DNA of 61,470 nt from Mycobacterium sp. 1245805.9 (GCF_001672915.1 NZ_LZKR01000085.1:1-61470); one strand, 5' to 3'. Numbered from the stretch's first letter, positions 29,607 through 45,007 are shown. Notes: a model not told the origin generated them from the letters alone. Translations and numbers: made by a program.

Positions 29607-30613
29607 AGTTGGCTGTTATCGGCGGCGACGGGATCGGACCCGAGGTGGTGGGCGAGGCCGTCAAGGTCCTCGACGCCGTCGTGCCGAACGTCGAAAAGAC
29701 CAGCTACGACCTGGGCGCCCGTCGCTACCACGCCACGGGCGAGCTGCTGCCGGACTCGGTGCTCGCCGAATTGCGGGAGCACGACGCCATCCTGCTCGGG
29801 GCGGTCGGCGACCCGTCGGTACCCAGCGGCGTGTTGGAGCGAGGCCTGTTGCTGCGCCTGCGCTTTGAGCTCGATCACCACGTCAACCTGCGACCGGGCC
29901 GGCTGTACAAGGGGGTGAGCAGCCCGTTGGCGGGAAACCCCGAGATCGACTTCGTCGTCGTGCGCGAGGGCACCGAGGGCCCCTACACCGGCAACGGCGG
30001 CGCGATCCGCGCCGGAACGCCCAACGAGGTGGCCACCGAGGTCAGCGTGAACACCGCGTTCGGTGTGCGGCGCGTGGTGCGCTACGCGTTCGAGAAGGCC
30101 CGGCTGCGCCGCAACCACCTGACGCTGGTGCACAAGAACAACGTGCTGACGTTCGCCGGGAAGCTGTGGACGCGGATCGTGGCCGAGGTCGGCGCGGAAT
30201 ATCCCGACGTCGAGGTCGCCTACCAACACGTTGACGCCGCCACCATCTTCATGGTCACCGACCCCGGCCGATTCGACGTGATCGTCACCGACAACCTGTT
30301 CGGCGACATCATCACCGACCTGTCCGCGGCGGTGTGCGGCGGAATTGGCTTGGCCGCCAGCGGAAATATCGACGCCACCCGGGCCAATCCCTCGATGTTC
30401 GAGCCGGTGCACGGCAGCGCCCCCGACATCGCCGGTCAGGGGATCGCCGATCCGACCGCGGCGATCATGTCGGTGGCGCTGCTGCTTTCCCACCTCGGCG
30501 AGGACGCTGCGGCTGCCCGGGTGGATGGGGCTGTCGAGACCTATCTGGCAACTCGTGGGAGCGAACGGCGCGCCACCAGCGACGTCGGCGAACGGATCGC
30601 AGCCGCGCTCTAG
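29603..30613 (+). CDS. leuB: 3-isopropylmalate dehydrogenase
   Basis: LeuB oxidatively decarboxylates 3-isopropylmalate in leucine synthesis using NAD+ and Mg2+. The 336 residues match the M. tuberculosis enzyme and show [34 protein letters not shown], the substrate site [20 protein letters not shown], and the metal-binding [15 protein letters not shown]. The start ATG lies inside the MIRU-like repeat. Its last 149 bases overlap the convergent MFS gene. Confidence 0.97.
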   Translation: MKLAVIGGDGIGPEVVGEAVKVLDAVVPNVEKTSYDLGARRYHATGELLPDSVLAELREHDAILLGAVGDPSVPSGVLERGLLLRLRFELDHHVNLRPGRLYKGVSSPLAGNPEIDFVVVREGTEGPYTGNGGAIRAGTPNEVATEVSVNTAFGVRRVVRYAFEKARLRRNHLTLVHKNNVLTFAGKLWTRIVAEVGAEYPDVEVAYQHVDAATIFMVTDPGRFDVIVTDNLFGDIITDLSAAVCGGIGLAASGNIDATRANPSMFEPVHGSAPDIAGQGIADPTAAIMSVALLLSHLGEDAAAARVDGAVETYLATRGSERRATSDVGERIAAAL

Positions 30614-31811
30614 TTTCCAGGCCGGGCGGCAGCAACCGGATCGGCACCAAGGGCACGGCCGCCAGCGGGAACAACCCGCACAGCAGCCACGCCGACGGGT
30701 ATCTCGCCGCGCCGATCAGCACGCCGAACAGCGGCGGCCCGACGGCCGCCATCACGCGCTGGGTGGTGTTCTGGATGCCCAGGGCGCGCCCGCTCCAGAA
30801 CGGGCCGGCGAACTCGGTGATGGCCGTCGCCTCCAGCCCGTTGTCGAGCACGGCGAACACCGAGATGGCGACCATCAGCGGGATGTCGAACCGCGAATCG
30901 AGCTGGTCGGAAAGCGCCAACAGAAACAGGGTCAACGCGGCGACGGCGGCGATGACGGCGACCGGCAGCATGCGCGAGCCGATGCGATCGGACCAGCGGC
31001 CCACCGCGACTCGGCCCGCCGCGCCCAACAGCTGCGACAGGGTGACCAGGCCGCCGGCCGCGGCGACCGACCAGCGGTGGTGGTTCATCAGCCAGACCAG
31101 CATGAACGTGACGGTCACCGTTTGCGGCATCATGAGCAGGCCCGCGACGGCGTGGATTCGCCACAGCACCGACGACCCGCGGTACGGGCTGGCCAGTTCC
31201 GCCTTGGTCGCCGTCTCCCGGGGCTTGCGCACCGGGTCGACGATGCCGACCGCGCTCGCCAGCGCCGCCGCCGTGCACACCAGCGCCGGAAATATCAGCC
31301 CCGCATGCACGCCGCGCTCGGCCAGCTCGGGCATGACCAGCGCGCCCGCCGCGATGCCCAACGGCTGCGCGGTCTGCCGGATGCCCATCGCCAGGCCCCG
31401 CTGCTGCGGGGGAAACCACGCCGACACCAGCCGGCCGCCGGCGGTGTTGCAACTCGCGGCGGCCATGCCGCCGAGGAACAGGTAGACCGCGACCCACACC
31501 ATCGAGTGCACCGACGCCGCGGCGTACGCGGCGGCCGCGGTCAGACCCGAGCCCAGCGTCAGCACCAGCCGCTCGCCGACGCGGTCCAGCACGTAGCCCC
31601 ATGCGATGAGCGTCACCACCATGCCCCAGCTCGGCATCGACGCGAGCAGGCCGGCCTCGGCCAGCGGGGTGCCCCGCGTCGCCTCCAGCGACGGGATCAG
31701 GAAGGCGACGCCGTTGATGAATAGGAAGGAGCTGGTCGTCACGAATAGCGAGACGATCATGATCGACGATCGCTTGCCGGCGCCGACGGCGGCAGGGTGC
31801 CCCTTGGGCAT
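30465..31811 (-). CDS. Major facilitator superfamily transporter (Rv2994-like)
   Basis: A 448-residue, twelve-segment MFS protein. The loop motif [18 protein letters not shown] follows TM2 and is repeated after TM8 as [12 protein letters not shown]. The substrate is unknown. The last transmembrane helix ends near the position of the leuB stop; the final 55 or so residues are an Arg/Pro-rich tail encoded antisense to leuB. The M. tuberculosis protein has a similar length by memory, so the overlap may be conserved. ATG 31811 is used; GTG 31838 is the alternative. Confidence 0.82.
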   Translation of the reverse strand: MPKGHPAAVGAGKRSSIMIVSLFVTTSSFLFINGVAFLIPSLEATRGTPLAEAGLLASMPSWGMVVTLIAWGYVLDRVGERLVLTLGSGLTAAAAYAAASVHSMVWVAVYLFLGGMAAASCNTAGGRLVSAWFPPQQRGLAMGIRQTAQPLGIAAGALVMPELAERGVHAGLIFPALVCTAAALASAVGIVDPVRKPRETATKAELASPYRGSSVLWRIHAVAGLLMMPQTVTVTFMLVWLMNHHRWSVAAAGGLVTLSQLLGAAGRVAVGRWSDRIGSRMLPVAVIAAVAALTLFLLALSDQLDSRFDIPLMVAISVFAVLDNGLEATAITEFAGPFWSGRALGIQNTTQRVMAAVGPPLFGVLIGAARYPSAWLLCGLFPLAAVPLVPIRLLPPGLETRARLRSVRRRRWWRAVRSHELPDRSRQPHPPGQPQRPRRGGKAAAPPT

Positions 31812-31867
31812 CAGTCCATGCTTGCACACGGCCGGCACCGGTTGCGGGAGCCGCTACTAGCCATCAC

Positions 31868-31873
31868 TAGGCT
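31868..31873 (+). promoter_or_regulatory. predicted -10 box of the FAH-family gene
   Basis: TAGGCT is followed by exactly 7 nt and ATG 31881, a leaderless arrangement that also drives gltX. Confidence 0.45.
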
Positions 31874-31880
31874 TCTGCGA

Positions 31881-32681
31881 ATGCGCCTCGGTCGAATCGC
31901 CAGCCCGGACGGTGTCGCCTTCGTCAGCATCGAGGGCGAACTCGACGATCCCGCCGCACTGACCGCCCGGGAGATCGCCGAGCACCCGTTCGGCACCCCG
32001 ACCTTCACCGGACGATCGTGGCCGCTGGCCGACGTCCGGCTGCTGGCGCCGATGCTGGCCGGCAAGGTGGTCTGCGTCGGCAAGAACTACGCCGATCACA
32101 TCGCGGAGATGGGCAGCTTCGAAACGGGCCCGGCGCCGGCGGACCCGATCATCTTCCTCAAGCCCAACACCGCGATCATCGGGCCCAACGTGCCGATTCG
32201 ACTGCCCGCCAACGCATCACCGGTGCACTTCGAGGGCGAGTTGGCGGCGGTCATCGGTCGGCCCTGCAAGGACGTTTCGGCCGCCCAGGCCGCCGAGAAC
32301 ATCCTCGGCTACACCATCGCCAACGACGTGTCGGCGCGCGACCAACAAAAGGCCGACGGCCAATGGACCCGAGCCAAGGGCCATGACAGCTTCTGCCCCG
32401 TCGGGCCGTGGATCGTCACCGATGTCGACCCGGCGGACCTCGAACTGCGCACCGAGGTCAACGGCGAGGTGAAGCAACACAGCCGCACCTCGCTGATGAT
32501 CCACGACGTCGGCGCCATCGTGGAGTGGATCTCGGCCGTGATGACGCTGCTGCCCGGCGACCTCATCCTGACCGGCACTCCTGCCGGCGTCGGGCCCATT
32601 GAGGACGGCGACACGGTGTCCATCACCATCGAGGGCATCGGCAGCCTCACCAATCCCGTTGTCCGCAAGGGAAAGTCGTGA
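31881..32681 (+). CDS. Fumarylacetoacetate hydrolase family protein (Rv2993c-like)
   Basis: The 266 residues form a FAH/HpcE-type fold. [17 protein letters not shown] opens the domain; [12 protein letters not shown] carries the metal-binding Glu pair; NDVSARDQQ and [14 protein letters not shown] complete the metal site. Family members are hydroxymuconate isomerases, decarboxylases or acylpyruvate hydrolases; the substrate cannot be told. ATG 31881 rather than the upstream reading frame from 31797 is supported by the -10 box. The stop overlaps the gltX start (GTGA). Confidence 0.85.
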   Translation: MRLGRIASPDGVAFVSIEGELDDPAALTAREIAEHPFGTPTFTGRSWPLADVRLLAPMLAGKVVCVGKNYADHIAEMGSFETGPAPADPIIFLKPNTAIIGPNVPIRLPANASPVHFEGELAAVIGRPCKDVSAAQAAENILGYTIANDVSARDQQKADGQWTRAKGHDSFCPVGPWIVTDVDPADLELRTEVNGEVKQHSRTSLMIHDVGAIVEWISAVMTLLPGDLILTGTPAGVGPIEDGDTVSITIEGIGSLTNPVVRKGKS

Positions 32682-34132
32682 CCGTTCGAGTCCGGTTCTG
32701 CCCGTCGCCCACCGGCACCCCGCACGTCGGCATGGTGCGCACCGCGCTGTTCAACTGGGCCTACGCGCGACACACCGGCGGCACCTTCGTCTTTCGCATC
32801 GAGGACACCGACGCGGCGCGCGACACCGAGGAGAGCTACCTGGCGCTGCTCGACGCGCTGCGCTGGCTCGGCCTGGACTGGGACGAGGGGCCGGAGGTCG
32901 GCGGTCCCTACGGGCCGTACCGGCAGTCGCAGCGCGGCGAGATCTACCGCGACGTGGTGGCGCAGCTGCTCGAGGCGGGCGAGGCCTATTACGCCTTCTC
33001 GACGCCGGAGGAGGTCGAGGCGCGCCACATCGCCGCGGGCCGAAACCCCAAGCTGGGCTACGACAACTTCGACCGGCAGCTGACCGATTCGCAGCGCGCG
33101 GCGTTCCTCGCCGAGGGCCGTCAGCCGGTGGTGCGGCTGCGCATGCCCGACGACGACCTCGCGTGGGACGACCTGGTGCGCGGTACCACCACCTTCGCGG
33201 TGGGCAGTGTGCCCGATTTCGCGCTCACGCGCGCGAGCGGAGATCCGTTATACACCTTGGTCAACCCGGTCGACGACGCGCTGATGAAGATCACCCACGT
33301 GCTGCGCGGCGAGGACCTGCTTCCGTCCACGCCGCGCCAGCTGGCGCTGTATCGGGCGCTGACGCGGATCGGTGTGGCCGAGCGCACACCGCAATTCGCG
33401 CACCTGCCAACCGTGTTGGGCGAGGGCACCAAGAAGCTGTCCAAGCGCGACCCGCAGTCGAACCTGTTCGCGCACCGCGACCGCGGCTTCATCCCCGAGG
33501 GCCTGCTGAATTACCTTGCGCTGCTGGGCTGGGCGATCGCCGACGACCACGACCTGTTCAGCCTGGACGAAATGGTCGCCGCGTTCGACGTCGTCGACGT
33601 CAATTCCAACCCGGCCCGGTTCGACCAGAAGAAGGCCGACGCGATCAACGCCGAGCACATCCGGATGCTCGACCCCGCCGACTTCACCGCCAGGCTGCGC
33701 GACTACTTCGACACGCACGGCTTCGACACCGGGCTCGACGACGCGGGATTCGCCGAGGCCGCCGAGCTGGTGCAGACGCGCATCGTCGTGCTGAGCGACG
33801 CGTGGGAATTGCTGAAGTTCCTCAACGACGACGAATACGCGATCGAGGAGAAGGCGGCCGCCAAGGAACTCGGCCCGGACGGCATTGCGGTCTTGGAGGC
33901 CGCGCTGGCCGCGTTGGACGGCGTGACGGAGTGGACAACCGAGCGGATCGAGGCCGCGCTCAAGGCCGCGCTCATCGACGGGCTGGCGCTCAAACCGCGC
34001 AAGGCGTTCGGCCCGATCCGCGTCGCCGCGACGGGGACAACGATCAGCCCGCCGCTGTTCGAATCGCTCGAGCTGCTGGGCCGCGAGCGCAGCCTGGCGC
34101 GGTTGCGGGGCGCGCGCGACGGGGCGCTCTGA
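32678..34132 (+). CDS. gltX: Glutamyl-tRNA synthetase
   Basis: GltX attaches glutamate to tRNA-Glu and, in organisms without GlnRS, also to tRNA-Gln, the substrate of GatCAB. The 484 residues have the class I signature [18 protein letters not shown] (HIGH-like), [10 protein letters not shown], and [12 protein letters not shown] (KMSKS-like), then an all-helical anticodon domain. GTG 32678 overlaps the upstream stop. Two tRNA genes for Gln and Glu follow within 250 bases. Confidence 0.97.
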   Translation: MTVRVRFCPSPTGTPHVGMVRTALFNWAYARHTGGTFVFRIEDTDAARDTEESYLALLDALRWLGLDWDEGPEVGGPYGPYRQSQRGEIYRDVVAQLLEAGEAYYAFSTPEEVEARHIAAGRNPKLGYDNFDRQLTDSQRAAFLAEGRQPVVRLRMPDDDLAWDDLVRGTTTFAVGSVPDFALTRASGDPLYTLVNPVDDALMKITHVLRGEDLLPSTPRQLALYRALTRIGVAERTPQFAHLPTVLGEGTKKLSKRDPQSNLFAHRDRGFIPEGLLNYLALLGWAIADDHDLFSLDEMVAAFDVVDVNSNPARFDQKKADAINAEHIRMLDPADFTARLRDYFDTHGFDTGLDDAGFAEAAELVQTRIVVLSDAWELLKFLNDDEYAIEEKAAAKELGPDGIAVLEAALAALDGVTEWTTERIEAALKAALIDGLALKPRKAFGPIRVAATGTTISPPLFESLELLGRERSLARLRGARDGAL

Positions 34133-34235
34133 GTTTTTGGTAGTCTGCACAGCGGTTTACAAAGGCCGACGACGGCCGGCCACGGCGGCGCGGGTAACCG
34201 CAGAACCGTTGTGACCAGCAGTTTTAGGCAGCCAA

Positions 34236-34307
34236 TGGGGTATGGTGTAATTGGCAACACAGCTGATTCTGGTTCAGCCATTCTAGGTTCGAGTCCTGGT
34301 ACCCCAG
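34236..34307 (+). tRNA. tRNA-Gln (anticodon CUG)
   Basis: The acceptor arms TGGGGTA and TACCCCA, the D arm with GGTGTAATTGGCAACAC, the anticodon stem GCTGA/TCAGC with loop TTCTGGT (anticodon CTG), and the T arm GGTTCGAGTCC form a complete cloverleaf with discriminator G. The CCA end is not encoded. It should be charged by GltX with Glu and then amidated by GatCAB. Confidence 0.93.
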
Positions 34308-34380
34308 CAAGATCGCGGCACGGCTTGCGATTAGGTCGCCCCTCTCCGGTGAGCTATGCTGGCTGCTCGGATCGGTTCAG

Positions 34381-34453
34381 GCCCCGTCGTCTAGCGGCCT
34401 AGGACGCCGCCCTCTCACGGCGGTAGCGTGGGTTCGAATCCCATCGGGGCTAC
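34381..34453 (+). tRNA. tRNA-Glu (anticodon CUC)
   Basis: The acceptor arm GCCCCGT pairs with TCGGGGC except at the last position. The anticodon stem CCGCC/GGCGG encloses CTCTCAC, giving anticodon CTC; the T arm is GGGTTCGAATCCC. It follows tRNA-Gln by 73 bases and may share its promoter. Confidence 0.92.
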
Positions 34454-34459
34454 AAACAA

Positions 34460-34972
34460 CTACTGGCCGGTCCCCAGCACGGCCGGGGCGGTCGACCCGC
34501 CCACCGGCATGGGCGGCAATCCCAACTTGCGGTGATCCCACGAGCGCGCGCGGCGGGCCACGATGCGCACGCACACGCGCTTGTTCATCATCTGCTCGAC
34601 GAAGGGCTTCATCTCGTCGGTGTAGGGGCCGGTGTAGCGCTCGAACACGCTGACACCCACCCGGTGCGCGACGTCGGGATCGTCGACGATCTCCGCGACG
34701 CCCTCGAACGACACCCCGCGCAGCGTGTCGTAGGTGTCGCCGTCCTCGATCAGAAAGCTCACCCGCGGATCCCGGGTGAGGTTCACCGCCTTCTGCGACT
34801 TGGCCTTGGTCTCCAGCCAGACCTCGCCGTCGACGACGGCGTACCACATGGCGGTCAGGTGCGGCTGGCCATCGGGGCCGACGGTGGCGAGTGTTCCGGT
34901 GCGGCTCTTGACGACGAAGTCGGCGATCTCGTCCTCCGACATGACGATGCTCGCGCGCTGATTGGTTCCCAT
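34460..34972 (-). CDS. PPOX-class, probably F420-binding, oxidoreductase (Rv2991-like)
   Basis: The 170-residue protein has the split-barrel fold of pyridoxamine-phosphate-oxidase-like enzymes: FVVKSRTGTLATVGPDGQPHLTAMWYAVVDGEVWLETKAKSQKAVNL is the cofactor-binding core. Mycobacterial members of this size usually bind F420 or flavin. ATG 34972 is chosen because it begins the conserved domain; the longer reading continues antisense into iclR. It ends 7 bases from tRNA-Glu, on the opposite strand. Confidence 0.85.
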   Translation of the reverse strand: MGTNQRASIVMSEDEIADFVVKSRTGTLATVGPDGQPHLTAMWYAVVDGEVWLETKAKSQKAVNLTRDPRVSFLIEDGDTYDTLRGVSFEGVAEIVDDPDVAHRVGVSVFERYTGPYTDEMKPFVEQMMNKRVCVRIVARRARSWDHRKLGLPPMPVGGSTAPAVLGTGQ

Positions 34973-35009
34973 GCCGGTCAGTTTGTCAGGTCCGCTGCTC
35001 GCCGCAGGA

Positions 35010-35711
35010 CTAGAGCCGGCGGGTAAGCGCGTCGGCCGCGGACAGCAGATCGGCGGCCCAGCGTGCCCCCGGGCGGCGCCCGATGCGATCGACGGGCCCG
35101 GACACCGATATCGCGGCGATGACGACACCGCGGCCGTCGCGCACCGGCGCCGACACGCTGGCCACCCCGGGCTCGCGCTCGGCGACGCTTTGCGCCCAAC
35201 CGCGCCGGCGCACTTCGGCAAGCGCCCGGTCGGTGAATTTCGCCGACGGCAGCACGGCCTTCTGGACTGTCGCGTCGGCATAGGCGAGTAGCACCTTGGC
35301 CCCCGAGCCCGCCGTCATCGGCAGGCGCGCCCCGACCGGCACCGTATCGCGAAGACCCGCAGCCGGTTCCAGGGCGGCCACGCAGACCCGCGACGCGCCC
35401 TCGCGGCGGTACAACTGCACGCTCTCGCCGGTGGTCTCGCGCAGGCCGGCCAGCACGGCCGCGCCGGCGGCCAGCAGCGGATCGTTGACGCGCGCGGCCA
35501 GTTCGGTGACGGCGGGGCCCAGCCGCCAACGCCCTTCGTCGTCGCGGCCCGCCAGCCGATGAACTTCCAGCGCGGCCGCCAGCCGGTAGGCGGTGGCCCG
35601 GGGCAACCCGGTTCGCTCGCACAGTTCGGCCAGGCCGCACGGGGATTCCGCGATCGTGTGTAGCACGCCCACCGCTTTGTCGAGGACGCCGATGCCGCTA
35701 TGCTGTCTCAC
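35010..35711 (-). CDS. IclR-family regulator divergent from leuCD (LtbR/NdgR-like)
   Basis: The 233 residues comprise a winged helix ([46 protein letters not shown]) and a C-terminal GAF-like effector domain ([21 protein letters not shown], ending [13 protein letters not shown]). The same position upstream of leuCD is occupied by LtbR in Corynebacterium glutamicum and NdgR in Streptomyces, both of which control leuCD, so that role is inferred. GTG 35711 has a -10 box 6 nt upstream and no ribosome binding site. Confidence 0.9.
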   Translation of the reverse strand: MRQHSGIGVLDKAVGVLHTIAESPCGLAELCERTGLPRATAYRLAAALEVHRLAGRDDEGRWRLGPAVTELAARVNDPLLAAGAAVLAGLRETTGESVQLYRREGASRVCVAALEPAAGLRDTVPVGARLPMTAGSGAKVLLAYADATVQKAVLPSAKFTDRALAEVRRRGWAQSVAEREPGVASVSAPVRDGRGVVIAAISVSGPVDRIGRRPGARWAADLLSAADALTRRL

Positions 35712-35717
35712 AAGGAG

Positions 35718-35723
35718 ATACTA
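35718..35723 (-). promoter_or_regulatory. predicted -10 box of iclR
   Basis: TAGTAT on the minus strand is 6 nt before the GTG of the IclR gene, so its mRNA is probably leaderless. It lies 9 bases from the leuC -10 box on the other strand. Confidence 0.45.
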
Positions 35724-35729
35724 GCGTCT

Positions 35730-35741
35730 CGTATACTGAGA
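35730..35741 (+). promoter_or_regulatory. leuC -10 box within a LtbR-like operator
   Basis: CGTATACTGAGA differs from the LtbR motif I recall from C. glutamicum (CATATAGTGAGA) at two positions. It contains TATACT (35732-35737), a good -10 element that would start transcription near 35744. Repressor bound here would block both divergent promoters. Confidence 0.5.
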
Positions 35742-35776
35742 TGACAGCCGAAGGACCGGATAGGGGCGAATTCGAT

Positions 35777-37213
<1,437 letters not shown>

Positions 37214-37231
37214 TTTTGAATCGAGGACGAA

Positions 37232-37828
37232 ATGGAAGCCTTTCGCACCCACACCGGCATCGGGGTGCCGCTGCGGCGGTCCAATGTCGACACCGACCAG
37301 ATCATTCCGGCGGTGTTCTTGAAGCGGGTAACCCGAACCGGTTTCGAGGACGGCTTGTTCGCCACGTGGCGCTCGGATCCCTCATTCGTGCTCAATCTCA
37401 GCCCCTTTGACCGCGGCTCGGTTCTGGTGGCCGGACCCGATTTCGGCACCGGGTCGTCGCGTGAGCATGCGGTGTGGGCGCTCATGGACTACGGGTTCCG
37501 GGTCGTCATCTCGTCTCGGTTTGGTGACATTTTTCGGGGCAACGCCGGCAAGGCGGGGCTGTTGGCGGCGGAAGTTTCTCAAGACGGCGTCGAACTGCTT
37601 TGGAAGCTCATCGAGCAGAGCCCCGGCTTGGAAATCACTGCCAATCTTCAAGATCGAAATATCACCGCCGGAACGACGGTGCTGCCGTTCAAGATTGACG
37701 ACCACACCGCGTGGCGATTGCTCGAAGGCCTCGACGATATAGGCCTTACGCTGCGGAAACTCGACCAGATCGAGGCATTCGAGTCGGCGCGCCCGGAGTG
37801 GAAACCGCGCACTCTGCCCGCCTCCTGA
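37232..37828 (+). CDS. leuD: 3-isopropylmalate dehydratase small subunit
   Basis: LeuD is the swivelling small domain that completes the LeuC active site. The 198 residues equal the M. tuberculosis protein and contain [17 protein letters not shown] and [37 protein letters not shown], the substrate-contacting loop. It is co-transcribed with leuC; a hairpin follows the stop. Confidence 0.97.
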   Translation: MEAFRTHTGIGVPLRRSNVDTDQIIPAVFLKRVTRTGFEDGLFATWRSDPSFVLNLSPFDRGSVLVAGPDFGTGSSREHAVWALMDYGFRVVISSRFGDIFRGNAGKAGLLAAEVSQDGVELLWKLIEQSPGLEITANLQDRNITAGTTVLPFKIDDHTAWRLLEGLDDIGLTLRKLDQIEAFESARPEWKPRTLPAS

Positions 37829-37836
37829 AGGGCCGA

Positions 37837-37860
37837 TCGGGACGGTGATTTCACCCCCGA
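37837..37860 (+). terminator. Hairpin after leuD
   Basis: TCGGG plus GGTGA pairs with TCACC plus CCCGA around a short TT loop, beginning 9 bases after the leuD stop. There is no U-tract. It separates leuCD from hupB. Confidence 0.4.
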
Positions 37861-38042
37861 CCGGATAGGTAGCCCGTCTTATTTTGGGCCCGCGCCACCG
37901 GTCAAGGGCGGCAACCGGATTGCGAAAAATGCGCTCGTTCCGTCCTGAAATTGCGCGTGGCTCTTGGAAATTTGCTGGGTGAGGGTTTACCGTGTTCGCA
38001 GTCGGTTCCCAAAAATGGGACCACTGGCTTCGGAGGGTTTGG

Positions 38043-38684
38043 ATGAACAAAGCAGAGCTCATAGATGTGCTCACACAGAAATTGGGCTCGGACCGTCGGC
38101 AGGCGACCGCCGCCGTCGAGAATGTTGTCGACACCATTGTGCGCGCCGTGCACAAGGGCGACAGCGTCACCATTACCGGGTTCGGTGTCTTCGAACAGCG
38201 GAGGCGCGCGGCGCGGGTGGCCCGCAATCCGCGTACGGGCGAGACGGTAAAGGTTAAGCCGACATCGGTCCCAGCGTTCCGGCCCGGTGCTCAATTCAAA
38301 GCGGTTGTGTCTGGCGCACAGCGCCTCCCGGCGGAAGGACCTGCAGTGAAACGTGGTGTGGTAGCGGCCGGCGCAGCCAAGAAGGCGGCGAAGAAGGCTC
38401 CGGCGAAGAAGGCGGCGAGCAAGGCTCCGGCCAAGAAGGCTGCGGCCAAGAAGGCCCCGGCCAAGAAGGCCGCGGTGAAGAAGGCCCCCGCCAAGAAGGC
38501 CGCGACCAAGGCTCCGGCCAAGAAGGCCGCGGTGAAGAAGGCTCCCGCCAAGAAGGCCGCAGTGAAGAAGGCTCCGGCCAAGAAGGCCGCAGTGAAGAGG
38601 GCGCCGGCCAAGAAGGCAGCGAGCAAGGCTCCGGCCCGCAAGGCTCCCGCCAAGAAGGCCGCCGCTCGGCGCGGTCGCCGGTAG
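38043..38684 (+). CDS. hupB: Histone-like protein HupB (HU with lysine-rich tail)
   Basis: HupB compacts the nucleoid, and in M. tuberculosis also takes part in iron-linked regulation. The 213 residues have an N-terminal HU fold ([50 protein letters not shown], about 90 residues) and an actinobacterial tail of repeated KKAPAKKAA units resembling histone H1. The tail is encoded by tandem imperfect DNA repeats (about 38375-38660), prone to length change. GGAGGG precedes ATG 38043. Confidence 0.97.
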   Translation: MNKAELIDVLTQKLGSDRRQATAAVENVVDTIVRAVHKGDSVTITGFGVFEQRRRAARVARNPRTGETVKVKPTSVPAFRPGAQFKAVVSGAQRLPAEGPAVKRGVVAAGAAKKAAKKAPAKKAASKAPAKKAAAKKAPAKKAAVKKAPAKKAATKAPAKKAAVKKAPAKKAAVKKAPAKKAAVKRAPAKKAASKAPARKAPAKKAAARRGRR

Positions 38685-38692
38685 GAAGTTCC

Positions 38693-38749
38693 ACACGCGG
38701 ATGCCCTTCGGGGTGGCGGCAATGCCCCACCCGGAGGGTATTTGCGTGT
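38693..38749. terminator. Bidirectional hairpin between hupB and mutT1
   Basis: ACACGC (38693-38698) pairs with GCGTGT (38744-38749), and the inner CCCTTCGGGG region pairs with CCCGGAGGG, giving a long imperfect stem. It lies between two convergent genes and touches the mutT1 stop. Confidence 0.55.
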
Positions 38750-39696
38750 CAGGCCCGCACGTTGGCGGCCAGCGCGCCGCCGATGTGGTCGGCCGCCACC
38801 AGGCGGCCGCCTGACAGGGACAGCACCCACGTACTGCCCTTGTGGTTGCGCGATTTATCGGCGCGCACCCCGTCGCGTTCGCACCACCACGCGATGAGGT
38901 CCGGAATCACCTTGCCCTGCGTGCAAATCACGGGCGTGCCTGCCTCCTCGGCGATGCGCAGCATCCGGTGGCGCGCACGCTTGGGACTCTTCGCGTAGGA
39001 CTCCTCGGTGAGGGCCGGCTCGTTGTGGACCGTCACGCCGAGTTCTTCGGCGAGGGGTTCGACCGTCTGGTGGCAGCGCAACCGGTCCGCCGCATACACG
39101 TCGGTTGCGCCGAAGGCCAGCAGCTGGGGAACCAGTGCCTCCGCCTGCGCGCGGCCCCGCTTGTCGAGCGGGCGTTTGGTGTCGTCGCCTTTGAAACGTG
39201 ATTTCCGGCCGGCGGTGCCGTGCCGGACCACCAGCACGGTGCGCGTGTCTTCGGGCTGTTTCGCGAAGTGGCGCAACATCTTTCGATCATGCGGGTAGGT
39301 GAGTCTGTCCTTCGCCTCGGCGACCGGCAGCCACACCAACTCATCGACTTCGCGTCCGGGCGCGAAGTCGCCGCCGGTGTCGCGCGCCGCCCAGTAATAG
39401 ACCTTCTTGACGCCCTGGTCGATCGGATAGCTCACCATGTCGAGTCGCCGGCCGAGGATGGCGCGGTGGCCCGTCTCCTCGAACACCTCGCGGACCGCTG
39501 CCACCGGGGCCGTCTCGCCGGGGTCCACCTTGCCCTTCGGCAGCGACCAGTCGTCATAGCGGGGGCGGTGGATCAGGGCCACCTCGAGGCTTGGGTCCGC
39601 CGTATCGTCGCCGCACCTGCGCCACAGCACCGCGCCCGCCGCGTACACGATCTTGCTTCCCGACCGCCGACCCGCCGACGAGGTCTGGTTCGACAC
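38749..39696 (-). CDS. mutT1: Nudix/histidine-phosphatase hydrolase MutT1
   Basis: MutT1 removes oxidised 8-oxo-dGTP and related nucleotides. The 315 residues fuse an N-terminal Nudix domain (box [26 protein letters not shown], a full GX5EX7REUXEEXGU match) to a C-terminal phosphoglycerate-mutase-type phosphatase with VVRHGTAG as the catalytic RHG. The fusion is typical of mycobacterial MutT1 (Rv2985). The GTG start has an AGGAG upstream. It lies downstream of ppk1 on the same strand after 64 bases. Confidence 0.95.
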   Translation of the reverse strand: MSNQTSSAGRRSGSKIVYAAGAVLWRRCGDDTADPSLEVALIHRPRYDDWSLPKGKVDPGETAPVAAVREVFEETGHRAILGRRLDMVSYPIDQGVKKVYYWAARDTGGDFAPGREVDELVWLPVAEAKDRLTYPHDRKMLRHFAKQPEDTRTVLVVRHGTAGRKSRFKGDDTKRPLDKRGRAQAEALVPQLLAFGATDVYAADRLRCHQTVEPLAEELGVTVHNEPALTEESYAKSPKRARHRMLRIAEEAGTPVICTQGKVIPDLIAWWCERDGVRADKSRNHKGSTWVLSLSGGRLVAADHIGGALAANVRA

Positions 39697-39760
39697 CTAA
39701 ACTCCTGCAGGTCAATTCGCTCGCGGTCGTGGATGCGACCTGGAAGCTACCACACGGGCG

Positions 39761-41950
39761 TCAGGGGCTGCGGTGCCGCTCCATCAGCGATTCCTGATGG
39801 TCGCGCACGCTGTGGCCCTCCTGGGGCGACGCGGTCCACTGCCCGTCGGAACCCAGTTCCCAGCACCGGGTCGACGGGTCCAACGCGGACTCGAACAGGT
39901 CGTCCAGATAGGCCGTGAGTCGCGGATCCTTGACCTGAACCAGCGCCTCGACGCGCCGGTCGAGGTTGCGGTGCATCATGTCGGCGCTGCCGATCCAGAA
40001 CTCGTTGAGGCGGTTGAAATGCATGATCCGCGAGTGCTCCAGGAAGCGCCCGAGGATCGAACGGACCGAGATGTTCTCCGAGAATCCCTCCGCACCCGGG
40101 CGCAGCGCGCAGATGCCGCGCACCACCACCTCGACCTGCACCCCGGCCCGCGACGCGCGATACAACGCGTCGATCACCTGCTCGTCGACCAGAGCGTTCA
40201 TCTTCATCCGGATCCGCCCGCCACCGTGTTCGCGGTGGGCGGCGATCTCGCGCTCGACGCGTTCGATGATCCCCGTGCGAATGCTGTGCGGGGCCACTAA
40301 GAGATTGCGATAGGAAACCTTGCGCGAGTAGCCGGTAAGCGAATTGAACAGATCGGTCAGATCGGCCCCGATTTCGGGGGACGCCGTGAGCAGACCGACG
40401 TCCTCGTACAGCCGCGCCGTCTTCCCGTTGTAATTGCCGGTCCCGATGTGGCAGTACCGACGGATCGCCGAACCTTCGCGGCGCACCACGAGGCAGGTCT
40501 TGCAGTGCGTCTTCAGCCCGACGTAGCCGTAGACCACGTGGACGCCCGCCTGCTCAAGTGTGCGGGCCCAGCGGATGTTGGCCTGCTCGTCGAAGCGCGC
40601 CTTGATCTCCACCATGGCCACCACTTGCTTTCCGGCCTCGGCCGCGGAGATCAGCGCCCGAACGATCGGCGAATCACCGGAGGTGCGGTACAACGTCTGT
40701 TTGATCGCCAGCACGTTGGGGTCGGCGGCGGCCTGCTCGATGAATCGCTGCACGCTGGTGGAAAACGAGTCGTACGGATGATGAAGCAGCACATCGCCTT
40801 CGCGCAGCGTCGCGAAGATGCTCCGCGGTGTCTCGCGGTCGGCGAAGGCGGGGTGGGTGTCGGGAACGAAGGTCGGATCCTTGAGTGCCGGCCGCTCGAT
40901 CCCGTAGATCTGCCACAACGACGAAAGGTCGAGCAGCCCCGGCACTTCGATGACGTCACCGGGATGCACGTCGAGTTCGCGCAGCAGCAGCTCCAGCATG
41001 CTTTCGGTCATGTCGTCGGCGATCTCGAGCCGCACCGGGGAACCGAAACGCCTGCGCGCCAACTCGCGCTCCAGTGCCTGCAGTAGGTCCTCGTCGCGGT
41101 CCTCTTCAACCTCGTAGTCCGCGTTGCGGGTGATGCGGAACGCGTGATGCTCAACGATTTCCATGCCCGGGAACAGCTCGGGCAGGAACGCCGCGATCAG
41201 TTCTTCCATCGGGAGATAACGGACGATTTCCGGTCCTTCACCGTCGGCGCCGCGGGTGTCGAGCTCGACGAAGCGATCGACGTTGTTCGGCACCTTGACC
41301 CGGGCAAAGTGCTGGCCACCATCCTCAGGCTGGCGCACCATGACCGCCAGGTTCAGGCTCAACCCGCTGACGAACGGGAACGGGTGAGCGGGGTCGACGG
41401 CCAGCGGCGTCAGGACGGGAAAGACTTGTTCGGTGAAATACGTCGACAATTCGTCGCGCTCGGCCTGATCCAGATCGGCCCACGTGACGATGTGGATGCC
41501 TTCCTCGGCGAGCGCCGGTCGCACCGAGTCGAGGAACACCCGCGCGTGCCTGGTGGCGATTCGCTGGGTCTGTTCGCCGATGCGGGCCAGTTGCTCACGC
41601 GGTGTCAGCCCGTCGGCCGACCGGACGGACAGGCCCATCTCGTCGCGGCGCTTGAGGCCGGCGACCCGCACCATGTAGAACTCGTCGAGATTGGAGGCGA
41701 AGATCGCCAGGAACTTCGCGCGTTCCAGCAGCGGCAGCGAGTTGTCGTCGGCCAGCGCGAGCACACGCGCGTTGAAGTCCAGCCAGCTCAGTTCGCGGTT
41801 GAGGTAGCGGTCCTCGGGCAGCTCGTCGGAGATCGCGGCGGGCGTCGCGGCCGGTGGCGCCGCCACGTCGGCCTCGCCTGAATGCCATGTGGTCTCGTCG
41901 GGCCGTGCCTCGGCTTCGGTTTCGGTCACCATGCGATCATTGCTCATCAT
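39761..41950 (-). CDS. ppk1: Polyphosphate kinase 1
   Basis: PPK1 reversibly polymerises the terminal phosphate of ATP into inorganic polyphosphate. The 729 residues follow the four-domain plan: N and head domains ([40 protein letters not shown]), then the catalytic C1/C2 domains with the phosphorylated His in [22 protein letters not shown] and the Arg-rich [15 protein letters not shown] region. The first 45 residues are a variable acidic extension. Two adjacent ATGs (41950 and 41947) could start it. Confidence 0.96.
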   Translation of the reverse strand: MMSNDRMVTETEAEARPDETTWHSGEADVAAPPAATPAAISDELPEDRYLNRELSWLDFNARVLALADDNSLPLLERAKFLAIFASNLDEFYMVRVAGLKRRDEMGLSVRSADGLTPREQLARIGEQTQRIATRHARVFLDSVRPALAEEGIHIVTWADLDQAERDELSTYFTEQVFPVLTPLAVDPAHPFPFVSGLSLNLAVMVRQPEDGGQHFARVKVPNNVDRFVELDTRGADGEGPEIVRYLPMEELIAAFLPELFPGMEIVEHHAFRITRNADYEVEEDRDEDLLQALERELARRRFGSPVRLEIADDMTESMLELLLRELDVHPGDVIEVPGLLDLSSLWQIYGIERPALKDPTFVPDTHPAFADRETPRSIFATLREGDVLLHHPYDSFSTSVQRFIEQAAADPNVLAIKQTLYRTSGDSPIVRALISAAEAGKQVVAMVEIKARFDEQANIRWARTLEQAGVHVVYGYVGLKTHCKTCLVVRREGSAIRRYCHIGTGNYNGKTARLYEDVGLLTASPEIGADLTDLFNSLTGYSRKVSYRNLLVAPHSIRTGIIERVEREIAAHREHGGGRIRMKMNALVDEQVIDALYRASRAGVQVEVVVRGICALRPGAEGFSENISVRSILGRFLEHSRIMHFNRLNEFWIGSADMMHRNLDRRVEALVQVKDPRLTAYLDDLFESALDPSTRCWELGSDGQWTASPQEGHSVRDHQESLMERHRSP

Positions 41951-42055
41951 CCGCTGGTGCTGCTAGCGCTCGGCGGACATCCATTCGCAGTTGGCGCGCC
42001 GTTCATCGCTCGTACAGATTTGCTGGTGCCGGAATTCGCTATTGCTGCGCTCGTA

Positions 42056-45002
<2,947 letters not shown>

Positions 45003-45007
45003 CCAAA

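Noticed and set aside
35741..35776. ATG 35741 as the leuC start
   Set aside because: It overlaps the operator and is only 4 nt from the predicted -10 box, and the extra 12 residues have no family counterpart.
38375..38660. Tandem repeat in hupB as a noncoding satellite
   Set aside because: It encodes the known KKAPAKKAA histone-like tail in frame.
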